Part shown: positions 1 to 5,626 of the stretch, in pieces
Layout of the letters: each line of letters opens with the position of its first letter
How positions within the stretch are numbered: the first letter of the stretch is position 1
Source of the DNA: Crocinitomicaceae bacterium
Lineage (GTDB): Bacteria > Bacteroidota > Bacteroidia > Flavobacteriales_D > Crocinitomicaceae
NCBI GenBank assembly: GCA_013215515.1
Contig: JABSPC010000027.1
Location: forward strand, 1 to 7,979
Length of the DNA: 7,979 nt
Direction: 5' to 3'
Notes under the pieces: model-generated
The model's database searches: none
Told to the model about the DNA's origin: nothing
Seen by the model: only the letters and a program-made list of their open reading frames with translations
Made by a program: the position numbers and the translations under genes

Positions 1-2
1 CG

Positions 3-10
3 TATTTTTG
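3..10 (+). promoter_or_regulatory. Putative -7 promoter element before the first membrane protein gene
   Basis: TATTTTTG matches the Bacteroidota -7 consensus TAnnTTTG exactly. It lies 27 bases before the ATG at 38, so transcription would begin around 15-18 and leave a leader of about 20 bases. The matching -33 region lies outside the window, so the call rests on one half of the promoter. Confidence 0.45.
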
Positions 11-37
11 TCAATTATTAGAAACTCGTTTAATCAC

Positions 38-484
38 ATGTCTAGATCACTATTTTTATCGGTTATTTGTATTATCACCTTTGTTTTCTCTGGCTTGGGT
101 TTGCTTGGTTCGATTTGGGGGCTCGCTCCTTCGACAATAGATTCTGTACTAGAAGCAATGCGCGAAATGCAAAACAAAGAACTTGACTTCGTGAAATTTA
201 ATGAAAGTGAATATTTGAAATGGACATTTTATTCAAATGTGGCAGGAGTAATAGGAGGAATCTTATGCCTTTTTGGTGCTTTCGCAATGTGGAGATTGAA
301 AAAAACTGGATTTTACATTTACATAATTGGTTATCTAGTCACCATAGTTATTGGGGGGTTAGCACTATCTTCTGTTTCGCTGGGAGGACAGTCAGGTATG
401 GGGCAAGCAATGTTTATTTTAAATTTTTTGGTAATGATAGTCTTCTTTACAATGTATGGTAAGAATGTTAAGTATATGAAATGA
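38..484 (+). CDS. Small four-helix integral membrane protein, unknown function
   Basis: This 148-residue protein has four hydrophobic stretches suggesting membrane helices at about residues 5-27, 65-86, 91-113 and 121-140, with a polar, partly acidic loop (about 30-62) between the first two. There is no signal peptidase site or catalytic motif. I do not recognise a named family; small four-helix proteins of this kind are common and uncharacterised in Flavobacteriales. The ATG at 38 was preferred to the TTG at 8 because a -7 element covers 3-10 and the first helix starts directly after 38. The frame is open to the left edge, so a longer protein cannot be excluded. The next gene begins 10 bases downstream and is a distant paralogue, so the two are probably co-transcribed after a tandem duplication. 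Confidence 0.7.
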   Translation: MSRSLFLSVICIITFVFSGLGLLGSIWGLAPSTIDSVLEAMREMQNKELDFVKFNESEYLKWTFYSNVAGVIGGILCLFGAFAMWRLKKTGFYIYIIGYLVTIVIGGLALSSVSLGGQSGMGQAMFILNFLVMIVFFTMYGKNVKYMK

Positions 485-494
485 TTTTAATTCG

Positions 495-989
495 ATGAAT
501 GAAGAGTTCGATGAAATAGACGCTACTGTCGACGGTCCTTTTGATTTCGTTTATACCGGTCATTTTCCTTCAACGTTGCAAGCACTCTGCATTTTTACTT
601 TTATTGGTACGTTGCTTCTTATTATTAAGGACATCTATCTAATTAGTTGGATTTCAGAAGGGAACGAAATTGCCAATTTCGTTATTGAATTTATGGGCAT
701 TAATATGGAACGTAGTTCAAGCAATGGTGCTGGACTAATGTATTTCATTGAGATTATGAGTTCGTTCGTTTGTCTTACTGGAGCCATTCTTTTGATGAAT
801 GTAAAAAAAAATCGGGTTTATCATGTACACAATAGGAGTGGGGGTTATATTTTCAATATAATTAGGTTTTTCGCAGTATGCCTGGATTATGGGGCAAGTT
901 GGTTTGGTATAATAATGATTGTAGCTTATACCTGTGTTCCGGTTGCTTTCATTGTAATGTATTCCACGTTTAGGAGATATTTGCATTAG
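495..989 (+). CDS. Paralogous small membrane protein, probably frame-damaged in its second half
   Basis: This 164-residue ORF resembles the preceding gene in its first helix (residues 28-45, LCIFTF against CIITF) and second helix (about 80-101, ending in MNVKK against MWRLKK). After a run of nine A at 803-811 the resemblance leaves the reading frame. The translated frame becomes polar (NRVYHVHNRSGG) where a third helix belongs, whereas the frame reached by removing one A reads GFIMYTIGVGVIFSI, matching GFYIYIIGYLVTIVI of the paralogue. That frame meets TAA at 859-861, though a MGQ match to the paralogue follows it. The annotated frame matches again only at the C-terminus (VMYSTFRRYLH against TMYGKNVKYMK). 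The product may be an altered protein, a decaying pseudogene or a sequence error. No ribosome binding site is visible; the gene follows its neighbour closely. Confidence 0.6.
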   Translation: MNEEFDEIDATVDGPFDFVYTGHFPSTLQALCIFTFIGTLLLIIKDIYLISWISEGNEIANFVIEFMGINMERSSSNGAGLMYFIEIMSSFVCLTGAILLMNVKKNRVYHVHNRSGGYIFNIIRFFAVCLDYGASWFGIIMIVAYTCVPVAFIVMYSTFRRYLH

Positions 990-1035
990 CACCAATATCT
1001 TTCTTAAAAATCCCCATTCAATTTTATTCATTTAT

Positions 1036-1043
1036 TAACTTTG
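1036..1043 (+). promoter_or_regulatory. Putative -7 promoter element for the ettA operon
   Basis: TAACTTTG fits TAnnTTTG and lies 26 bases before the ettA start. No TTG-type -33 element is visible at the usual 19-21 base spacing, so the promoter is either weak or misidentified. The 80 bases between 990 and 1069 contain no other clear signal and no obvious terminator for the upstream gene pair. Confidence 0.4.
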
Positions 1044-1069
1044 AGGTAAACTCATTTTACAATAACTAT

Positions 1070-2755
1070 ATGTCAGACGACAAGAAGATAATTTTCTCGA
1101 TGGTTGGAGTTTCGAAAGACACACCAGCGGGAAAACAGATAATTAAGAACATTCACCTTTCATTCTACTACGGAGCGAAGATTGGGATTATAGGACTGAA
1201 TGGTTCTGGAAAGTCAACGGTAATGAAAATTATTGCTGGTTTAGATACTACCTATAGAGGTGATGTCGTGTTTACAGATGGATATACAGTGGGGTACCTA
1301 GCACAGGAACCGGAGTTGGACGAATCAAAAACGGTTAAGGAAATCGTTATGGAAGGTGCGCAGGAAACTGTTGATGCCTTGAAGGAATTTGAGGAGATCA
1401 ATAATTCATTCATGGATGAAGCAATACTGAATGATCCTGAAAAAATGGACAAAGTAATTGCAAGGCAAGGTGAAGTTCAAGATATTTTGGACTCTCTTGA
1501 TGCTTGGGAATTAGATACTAAACTCGAAAGAGCGATGGACGCATTGCGTTGTCCTCCAGACGATCAAAAAATTGAAACACTTTCAGGAGGAGAAAGAAGA
1601 AGGGTTGCATTGTGTAGACTTCTCCTTAGTAATCCTGATGTTTTATTGCTGGATGAGCCTACAAATCACTTGGATGCTGAGTCCATAGAGTGGCTCGAGC
1701 AACATCTTCAACAATATAAAGGAACCGTAATTGCTGTAACTCACGATAGATACTTCTTGGATAACGCTGCAGAGTGGATTCTTGAATTAGATCACGGGAA
1801 AGGAATTCCATGGAAAGGAAATTATTCTTCATGGCTTGAGCAAAAAGGAGCACGCTTAAAGAAAGAAGAGAAAACAGAGTCAAAACGTCAAAAAGTATTA
1901 GCAAGAGAGCTGGATTGGGTGAGGATGAATCCAAAAGGACGTCACGCCAAGAATAAAGCCCGTATTGCGAACTATGATAAAATGTTGGCTGAAGATATTA
2001 ATGAAAAAGATGCGATTTTAGAAATTCCAATTCCCAATGGGCCTCGTCTCGGGAATAACGTAATTGATGCTGTTCAGGTTTCAAAAGGGTTTGACAATAA
2101 GCTGTTGTATAGTGATCTTAATTTTAAACTTCCTCCAGCGGGAATTGTTGGGATTATTGGCCCAAACGGTGCTGGTAAAACGACCATCTTTAAAATGATC
2201 ATGGACGAATTGAAGCCTGATTCAGGTGAATTTGAAGTGGGTGATACAGTGAAGCTTGGTTATGTTGATCAAACACATGAAGATATTAATCCAGACAAAA
2301 CAGTATTTGATGTAGTTTCAAATGGTTTGGAGTTCATTGAAATTGGGAGTCAAAAAATTAATTCAAGAGCTTATTTGTCCAAATTCAATTTTGGAGGGTC
2401 GGATCAAAATAAAAAAGTTGGAATTCTTTCAGGTGGTGAAAGAAATCGTTTGCATTTAGCGATGACGATGAAAACGGAAGCGAATGTTCTTTTGCTTGAT
2501 GAGCCAACCAATGATATTGATGTAAATACACTTCGTGCTTTAGAGGAAGGTATTCAAAACTTTGCGGGGTGCGCTGTGGTTATTTCTCACGACCGGTGGT
2601 TCTTAGATAGAATTTGCACACACATTCTTGCTTTCGAGGGGAATTCTGAAGTGTATTGGTTCGAGGGATCATATACTGAGTACGAAGAGAATAGAAAGAA
2701 ACGATTGGGTGATAATGCTCCAAAACGTATTCGATATAAAAAATTAGTTAAGTAA
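1070..2755 (+). CDS. ettA: Energy-dependent translational throttle protein EttA (ABC-F ATPase)
   Basis: This 561-residue protein has two ABC ATPase domains in tandem and no membrane segments, the ABC-F layout. Domain 1 has Walker A GLNGSGKS (42-49), signature LSGGE (171-175), Walker B LLLDEPTNHLD (192-202) and the H-loop His225. Domain 2 has GPNGAGKT (364-371), LSGGE (453-457), LLLDEPTNDID (474-484) and His507. The EttA arm insertion falls at about 95-140. The linker carrying LARELDWVRMNPKGRHAKNK (277-296) is the P-site tRNA interaction motif, and its WVR-NPKGR-AK-KAR pattern separates EttA from Uup and other ABC-F members. Length is close to the E. coli protein (555). By family knowledge it binds the ribosomal E site and gates entry into the elongation cycle according to the ATP/ADP ratio. 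All catalytic residues are intact. Its stop codon directly abuts the next start, so it heads an operon. Confidence 0.96.
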   Translation: MSDDKKIIFSMVGVSKDTPAGKQIIKNIHLSFYYGAKIGIIGLNGSGKSTVMKIIAGLDTTYRGDVVFTDGYTVGYLAQEPELDESKTVKEIVMEGAQETVDALKEFEEINNSFMDEAILNDPEKMDKVIARQGEVQDILDSLDAWELDTKLERAMDALRCPPDDQKIETLSGGERRRVALCRLLLSNPDVLLLDEPTNHLDAESIEWLEQHLQQYKGTVIAVTHDRYFLDNAAEWILELDHGKGIPWKGNYSSWLEQKGARLKKEEKTESKRQKVLARELDWVRMNPKGRHAKNKARIANYDKMLAEDINEKDAILEIPIPNGPRLGNNVIDAVQVSKGFDNKLLYSDLNFKLPPAGIVGIIGPNGAGKTTIFKMIMDELKPDSGEFEVGDTVKLGYVDQTHEDINPDKTVFDVVSNGLEFIEIGSQKINSRAYLSKFNFGGSDQNKKVGILSGGERNRLHLAMTMKTEANVLLLDEPTNDIDVNTLRALEEGIQNFAGCAVVISHDRWFLDRICTHILAFEGNSEVYWFEGSYTEYEENRKKRLGDNAPKRIRYKKLVK

Positions 2756-2980
2756 ATGGAAGAATCAAACGACCCTTTGCACGGGAAATCTTTAGAGTTT
2801 ATTGTAAAACAATGCGTTGATAGAATCGGGTGGGAGCAAATGGCTTACCTCGTTAGTATCAATTGTTTCAAGAATGACCCTAGTGTTAAGAGTAGTTTGA
2901 AGTTTCTACGTAGAACACCCTGGGCGAGAGCGAAGGTGGAGAAAATGTACATCGAACGAGTACTTCAATTTGACAAATAA
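2756..2980 (+). CDS. VF530 family (DUF2132) small protein
   Basis: This 74-residue soluble protein carries the hallmarks of the DUF2132/VF530 family: DPLHGKSLEFIV near the N-terminus (residues 6-17), a GWEQMA stretch (25-30), and the highly characteristic block CFKNDPSVKSSLKFLRRTPW (37-56), followed by AR-KVE. The full family length is present. The family is named for a Vibrio fischeri protein and is described as DNA-binding-like, but its cellular role is not established. The ATG immediately follows the ettA TAA with no gap, so translation is probably coupled to ettA. pepD follows after 11 bases. The position suggests co-expression with EttA but does not reveal a function. Confidence 0.9.
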   Translation: MEESNDPLHGKSLEFIVKQCVDRIGWEQMAYLVSINCFKNDPSVKSSLKFLRRTPWARAKVEKMYIERVLQFDK

Positions 2981-2991
2981 GATTAGAATTT

Positions 2992-4446
2992 ATGAGTGTA
3001 AGAGATTTAGAGCCAAAAGCAATGTGGAATCACTTTGCGGATTTAAACGCGGTTCCTAGAGCTTCGAAGAAAGAAGAAGGGGTGATTCAATTCATAATGG
3101 ATTTCGGCCAAAATCTTGGCTTAGAGACGATTCAAGATACTATTGGAAATGTTATTATTAAGAAGCCAGCGAGTTCTGGTATGGAAGATCGCAAGACAAT
3201 TATCATGCAATCACATCTCGATATGGTTCATCAAAAGAATTCGGATACGGATTTCGATTTTGCAACACAAGGAATTGATATGCGAATTAATGGTGATTGG
3301 GTTGATGCAAACGGAACAACCCTAGGTGCTGACAACGGAATCGGAGTAGCTTCAATAATGACTGTGCTTTCTTCTGATACTATTGCTCACCCTGCAGTGG
3401 AAGCGATGTTCACAATAGATGAAGAAACCGGAATGACAGGAGCAATCAATTTAGATCCTTCGAATTTTGATGGGGAAATATTATTGAATTTAGATACTGA
3501 AGATGATGACGAGTTATCTGTAGGGTGTGCAGGCGGGATTGATACAAACACTACATATAAGTGCTCTTTAGATGATATTAAATCTGATTCTGAGGTATTA
3601 TCATTAACGATTAGAGGATTAGTTGGTGGGCATTCTGGAATGGATATTGACAAAGAAAGAGGGAACGCGAATAAATTCATGAACCGTATCCTTTATCATT
3701 TGCACTCATTGGTTGATTATCAGTTGATCTCAATTGATGGAGGAAGTTTGAGAAATGCAATCCCGAGAGAATCGACTTGTACTGTTGCTGTTTCTTCTTC
3801 GAATACTGAATTGTTAAAAGCAGAGTTCGAAAAAGTTACCGATATCATTGCAACAGAGTTCAAGACAATCGAACAGAATGTAGAATTCTCAATAGAAAAT
3901 ACTACAAGCGATTCTCAGGCAGTATCAAATGAGGACAAGGTTAAAATTTTAAATGCAATTTATGGACTTCATAATGGAGTGTTTAGAATGAGTCCTGACA
4001 TGAAAGGCCTAGTTGAGGCCTCTTCAAGCTTAGCACGAGTTATCTTAAAGGACGGGGATTTCGTTACGCAGTCCCTTCAAAGAAGTAGTGTAGAGAGTAC
4101 TAAAGGTGATTTAGCGAATACAATGCGTTCAACGTTTGGGTCTATGGGTTGTGCTGTTACTCAATCTGGAGATTATCCAGGATGGCAACCGAATACTGAT
4201 TCGGAGATTTTGAGCATTATGGCAAAATTGTACGAGGAGTCATTTGGTGAGAAGCCTAAGGTTAAAGCATGTCACGCTGGATTGGAATGCGGTATCTTAT
4301 TAAAGCACCTTCCTGAGGTTGATATGATTTCATTCGGACCAAATATTAGAGCAGCTCATTCACCGGATGAAAAATGTCAAATTTCTTCTGTTAAAAAATA
4401 TTGGGGATTTTTAATAGATACACTACAATTAATTCCTACGAAGTAG
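2992..4446 (+). CDS. pepD: Aminoacyl-histidine dipeptidase (cytosol non-specific dipeptidase, M20 family)
   Basis: This 484-residue cytoplasmic metallopeptidase matches PepD over its whole length. The di-zinc site is complete: His75 with catalytic Asp77 in SHLDMVH, bridging Asp114 in GADNGIG, the general base Glu144 and ligand Glu145 in DEETG, Asp168 in NLDTED, and His456 in AAHSPDE. These residues sit at a constant offset of about five from those I recall for characterised Vibrio and E. coli PepD. The lid or dimerisation domain falls at about 190-390 and contains GGHSGMDI (212-219). The enzyme hydrolyses Xaa-His and other unblocked dipeptides, recycling amino acids from degraded protein. There is no signal peptide. 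It is third in the ettA operon, 11 bases after the VF530 gene. Its stop codon overlaps the purine-rich ribosome binding site of the next gene. Nothing suggests damage. Confidence 0.95.
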   Translation: MSVRDLEPKAMWNHFADLNAVPRASKKEEGVIQFIMDFGQNLGLETIQDTIGNVIIKKPASSGMEDRKTIIMQSHLDMVHQKNSDTDFDFATQGIDMRINGDWVDANGTTLGADNGIGVASIMTVLSSDTIAHPAVEAMFTIDEETGMTGAINLDPSNFDGEILLNLDTEDDDELSVGCAGGIDTNTTYKCSLDDIKSDSEVLSLTIRGLVGGHSGMDIDKERGNANKFMNRILYHLHSLVDYQLISIDGGSLRNAIPRESTCTVAVSSSNTELLKAEFEKVTDIIATEFKTIEQNVEFSIENTTSDSQAVSNEDKVKILNAIYGLHNGVFRMSPDMKGLVEASSSLARVILKDGDFVTQSLQRSSVESTKGDLANTMRSTFGSMGCAVTQSGDYPGWQPNTDSEILSIMAKLYEESFGEKPKVKACHAGLECGILLKHLPEVDMISFGPNIRAAHSPDEKCQISSVKKYWGFLIDTLQLIPTK

Positions 4447-4456
4447 GAGAGGGGAG
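4446..4456 (+). promoter_or_regulatory. Purine-rich Shine-Dalgarno of the DUF3820 gene
   Basis: GGAGAGGGGAG ends four bases before the ATG at 4461 and overlaps the last base of the pepD stop codon (4444-4446). It is the only strong Shine-Dalgarno in the window; the other genes have AT-rich upstream sequence. It settles the start at 4461 rather than at upstream in-frame codons inside pepD. Confidence 0.6.
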
Positions 4457-4460
4457 TCAT

Positions 4461-4682
4461 ATGAATCAAAATCCACAACATGAATTAATTGAACTTGCTA
4501 ATGCTAAAATGCATTATGGTAAGTATCAAGGCAAGTATTTAATTCATTTGCCAGAAGCTTATTTAGTCTGGTATAAGAACAAAGGCTTTCCAAATGGTAA
4601 GCATGGGAGACAATTAGAACTCATATTGGAGATAAAAACCAATGGTTTAGAGGGCTTAATCTATCCTCTTATCGAAAAATGA
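4461..4682 (+). CDS. DUF3820 family small protein
   Basis: This 73-residue soluble protein matches the DUF3820 family (sometimes labelled putative quorum-sensing-regulated virulence factor). The diagnostic segments are MHYGKYQGKYLIHLPEAYLV (residues 17-36), the KGFPNGKHGRQL stretch (about 41-52) and the EIKTNGLEGLIYPL end (57-70). The usual family wording is M-FGKYKG...LP..YL.W...KGFP.G.LG..L....EIK.NGL..L..PL. Biochemical function is unknown. The frame stays open upstream to 4401 inside pepD, but the ribosome binding site at 4446-4456 and the position of the conserved domain favour the ATG at 4461. It is the last gene of the ettA-pepD run, 14 bases behind pepD. Its stop codon lies inside the left arm of the inverted repeat at 4673-4806. 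Confidence 0.88.
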   Translation: MNQNPQHELIELANAKMHYGKYQGKYLIHLPEAYLVWYKNKGFPNGKHGRQLELILEIKTNGLEGLIYPLIEK

Positions 4683-4806
4683 TAAAATTATTTTACAAAA
4701 GTTAATTTCAGCATAAGGCTGTCATAATCAATGTAATAGCCTTTCTTGTTTAGTCTAATTATTCAAGTCTTTTGTTTACAAGAAAATAATTTTATTCAAT
4801 TTTTCG
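4673..4806. repeat. Extended interrupted inverted repeat (134 bases)
   Basis: Four blocks recur in reverse complement and in nested order: CGAAAAAT (4673-4680) with ATTTTTCG (4799-4806); ATAAAATTATTTT (4682-4694) with AAAATAATTTTAT (4783-4795); ACAAAAG (4695-4701) with CTTTTGT (4769-4775); AAGGCT (4715-4720) with AGCCTT (4738-4743). The right arm carries a seven-base bulge (4776-4782) between blocks two and three. The transcript could fold into one long hairpin beginning at the DUF3820 stop codon. It could be a large 3' processing or terminator structure, or a small palindromic mobile repeat. Confidence 0.6.
4715..4751 (+). terminator. Likely intrinsic terminator after the ettA-pepD operon
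   Basis: The stem AAGGCT (4715-4720) with AGCCTT (4738-4743) can extend by a G-T and a T-A pair, and is followed by the T-rich stretch TTTCTTGTTT. The loop is about 13 bases. It is weaker than a textbook terminator but sits at the tip of the larger inverted repeat and 32 bases after the last stop codon of the run. Confidence 0.45.
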
Positions 4807-4883
4807 TAACAATATTAAAAGCTGTACCGTAAATGTGTTCTGTATTGCAACAATAATTACGACAACTACTTAAAGATATAGAT

Positions 4884-5054
4884 ATGATTAACAACACAAT
4901 TAAAAACGCAAAATTCAAATTATCACAGCACAAAGTACAAGGAGTTAATAGTGCTTTAACTGTTTTTGAAGTGGCCAAACTGATGGATACAGTGAAAGTA
5001 GGTGAGACCATGAAGGATACGCAGCAATCAAACTTATTCTTTTCGTTGAATTAG
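4884..5054 (+). CDS. Unrecognised 56-residue small protein
   Basis: This short ORF fills the gap between two terminators and starts at the only ATG available after the in-frame stop at 4854-4856. The product is soluble and mixed-charge: a basic N-terminal part (MINNTIKNAKFKLSQHK), a hydrophobic helix-like middle (SALTVFEVAKLMDTVKV, about 23-39) and a polar tail ending NLFFSLN. No cysteines, signal peptide or membrane helix are present, and I recognise no family. Support for coding is its protein-like composition, its fit within its own transcription unit, and a strong terminator beginning 20 bases after its stop. The only candidate -7 element, TAAATGTG, has one mismatch to TAnnTTTG. An antisense ORF over the same bases looks like a shadow. 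Confidence 0.5.
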   Translation: MINNTIKNAKFKLSQHKVQGVNSALTVFEVAKLMDTVKVGETMKDTQQSNLFFSLN

Positions 5055-5073
5055 GATAACCCCCCACCTATAT

Positions 5074-5108
5074 AAAGCCACTTCGATTAATTCGGGGTGG
5101 CTTTTTTT
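5074..5108 (+). terminator. Intrinsic terminator
   Basis: A perfect eight-base stem AAAGCCAC (5074-5081) with GTGGCTTT (5097-5104) encloses a 15-base loop. The 3' arm runs into seven T at 5102-5108. This is the clearest terminator in the window and closes the small-ORF unit. It directly precedes the XRE gene promoter. Confidence 0.88.
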
Positions 5109-5120
5109 GTAAACTTATGT

Positions 5121-5128
5121 TACATTTG
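5121..5128 (+). promoter_or_regulatory. Putative -7 promoter element of the XRE regulator gene
   Basis: TACATTTG fits TAnnTTTG and lies 22 bases before the ATG at 5151, giving a leader of roughly 15-20 bases. The usual -33 position would fall inside the terminator and shows no TTTG. The sequence GTTACATTTGT around it resembles half of the palindromes upstream of mnmA. Confidence 0.45.
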
Positions 5129-5150
5129 TGTTAAACCAATCATTTTACAA

Positions 5151-5504
5151 ATGTTAATTCAAGATCGAATACTCGTTATATTAAAATCAAATAATCTTTC
5201 GGCTTCTGAATTCGCAAGTAAAATTGGAATCAATCGGTCGAACTTAAGCCACGTCCTTAGTGGTAGGAACAAGCCAAGCTTGGATTTCCTAGCCAAAATA
5301 ATCACCAACTACCCCAATGTTAATGCATCATGGCTCATTACCGGTGAGACCAGAGAAGGTGGGTTTACCGCTCCTGACGAATCAAAACGCGTTAGTAGTC
5401 CAAATGAAACTAGAGGATCACTTGTTGACACTAGTACTCAAGGAGTAGAGAAGATCGTTGTGTTTTATACGAATGGTACTTTTAAGGAGTATAGCCTACG
5501 TTAG
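5151..5504 (+). CDS. XRE/Cro-CI family helix-turn-helix transcriptional regulator
   Basis: This 117-residue cytoplasmic protein has an N-terminal HTH_3 domain at about residues 3-64. The helix-turn-helix core is SASEFASKIGINRSNLSHVL (17-36), followed by SGRNKPSLDFL and the typical WLITGE end of the fold. A poorly conserved linker (66-98) leads to a short C-terminal block EKIVVFYTNGTFKEY (100-114), a tail I have often seen on Bacteroidota members of this family; its role is unknown. It may dimerise or sense a ligand. The frame stays open upstream to a GTG at 5097, but that codon lies in the terminator stem, so the ATG at 5151 is preferred. The gene stands alone and is convergent with mnmA. A TTACAAATGTTAA sequence spanning its own start (5145-5157) may be an autoregulatory site, which is speculative. 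Confidence 0.88.
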   Translation: MLIQDRILVILKSNNLSASEFASKIGINRSNLSHVLSGRNKPSLDFLAKIITNYPNVNASWLITGETREGGFTAPDESKRVSSPNETRGSLVDTSTQGVEKIVVFYTNGTFKEYSLR

Positions 5505-5626
5505 TTATTAATTAGAAGTGATGAATTAGAGTTTTTTAACTTGTTGAAAACAAGACCCTTAATTGGCTGTCTAACTTTTAGCTTCACAACTTATAACTTT
5601 AAACTTCATAACTCCTTAACTAACGT
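5498..5626. repeat. Inverted repeat spanning the convergent intergenic region
   Basis: Perfect ten-base arms ACGTTAGTTA (5498-5507) and TAACTAACGT (5617-5626) bracket nearly the whole gap between the XRE gene and mnmA. The left arm contains the XRE stop codon and the right arm abuts the mnmA stop codon. A weaker second pairing follows inward, GAAGTGATGAA with the reverse complement GGAGTTATGAA. Inside lies a small perfect hairpin, CTTGTT-GAA-AACAAG (5540-5554), without a T-tract on either strand. A bidirectional 3' structure for convergent genes is the simplest explanation. Confidence 0.5.
5575..5619. repeat. Degenerate tandem 7-8-mer repeat
   Basis: Six adjacent units start with CT and end mostly in AA: CTTTTAG, CTTCACAA, CTTATAA, CTTTAAA, CTTCATAA, CTCCTTAA. 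They fall in the noncoding gap between the XRE gene and mnmA. They look like a decayed AT-rich minisatellite; no function is evident. Confidence 0.5.

Noticed and set aside
735..1031. Minus-strand ORF of 98 codons opposite the second membrane-protein gene
   Set aside because: It runs antisense to a gene with clear resemblance to its neighbour, has no recognisable family and no promoter; it is a shadow frame.
4401..4460. Upstream start for the DUF3820 protein inside pepD
   Set aside because: The extra residues overlap pepD in another frame, and the ATG at 4461 has a strong ribosome binding site.
4796..5011. Minus-strand ORF of 71 codons over the small-protein region
   Set aside because: The plus-strand small ORF has a coherent unit with a terminator just downstream. 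The antisense frame starts inside the small ORF, ends in the inverted repeat, and has no promoter or terminator of its own.
5097..5150. Upstream GTG start for the XRE regulator
   Set aside because: The codon is part of the terminator stem and upstream of the likely promoter; the extra 18 residues do not belong to the XRE fold.
5540..5554. Hairpin CTTGTT-GAA-AACAAG as an intrinsic terminator
   Set aside because: The stem is perfect but no T-tract follows on either strand; only the larger inverted repeat is reported.
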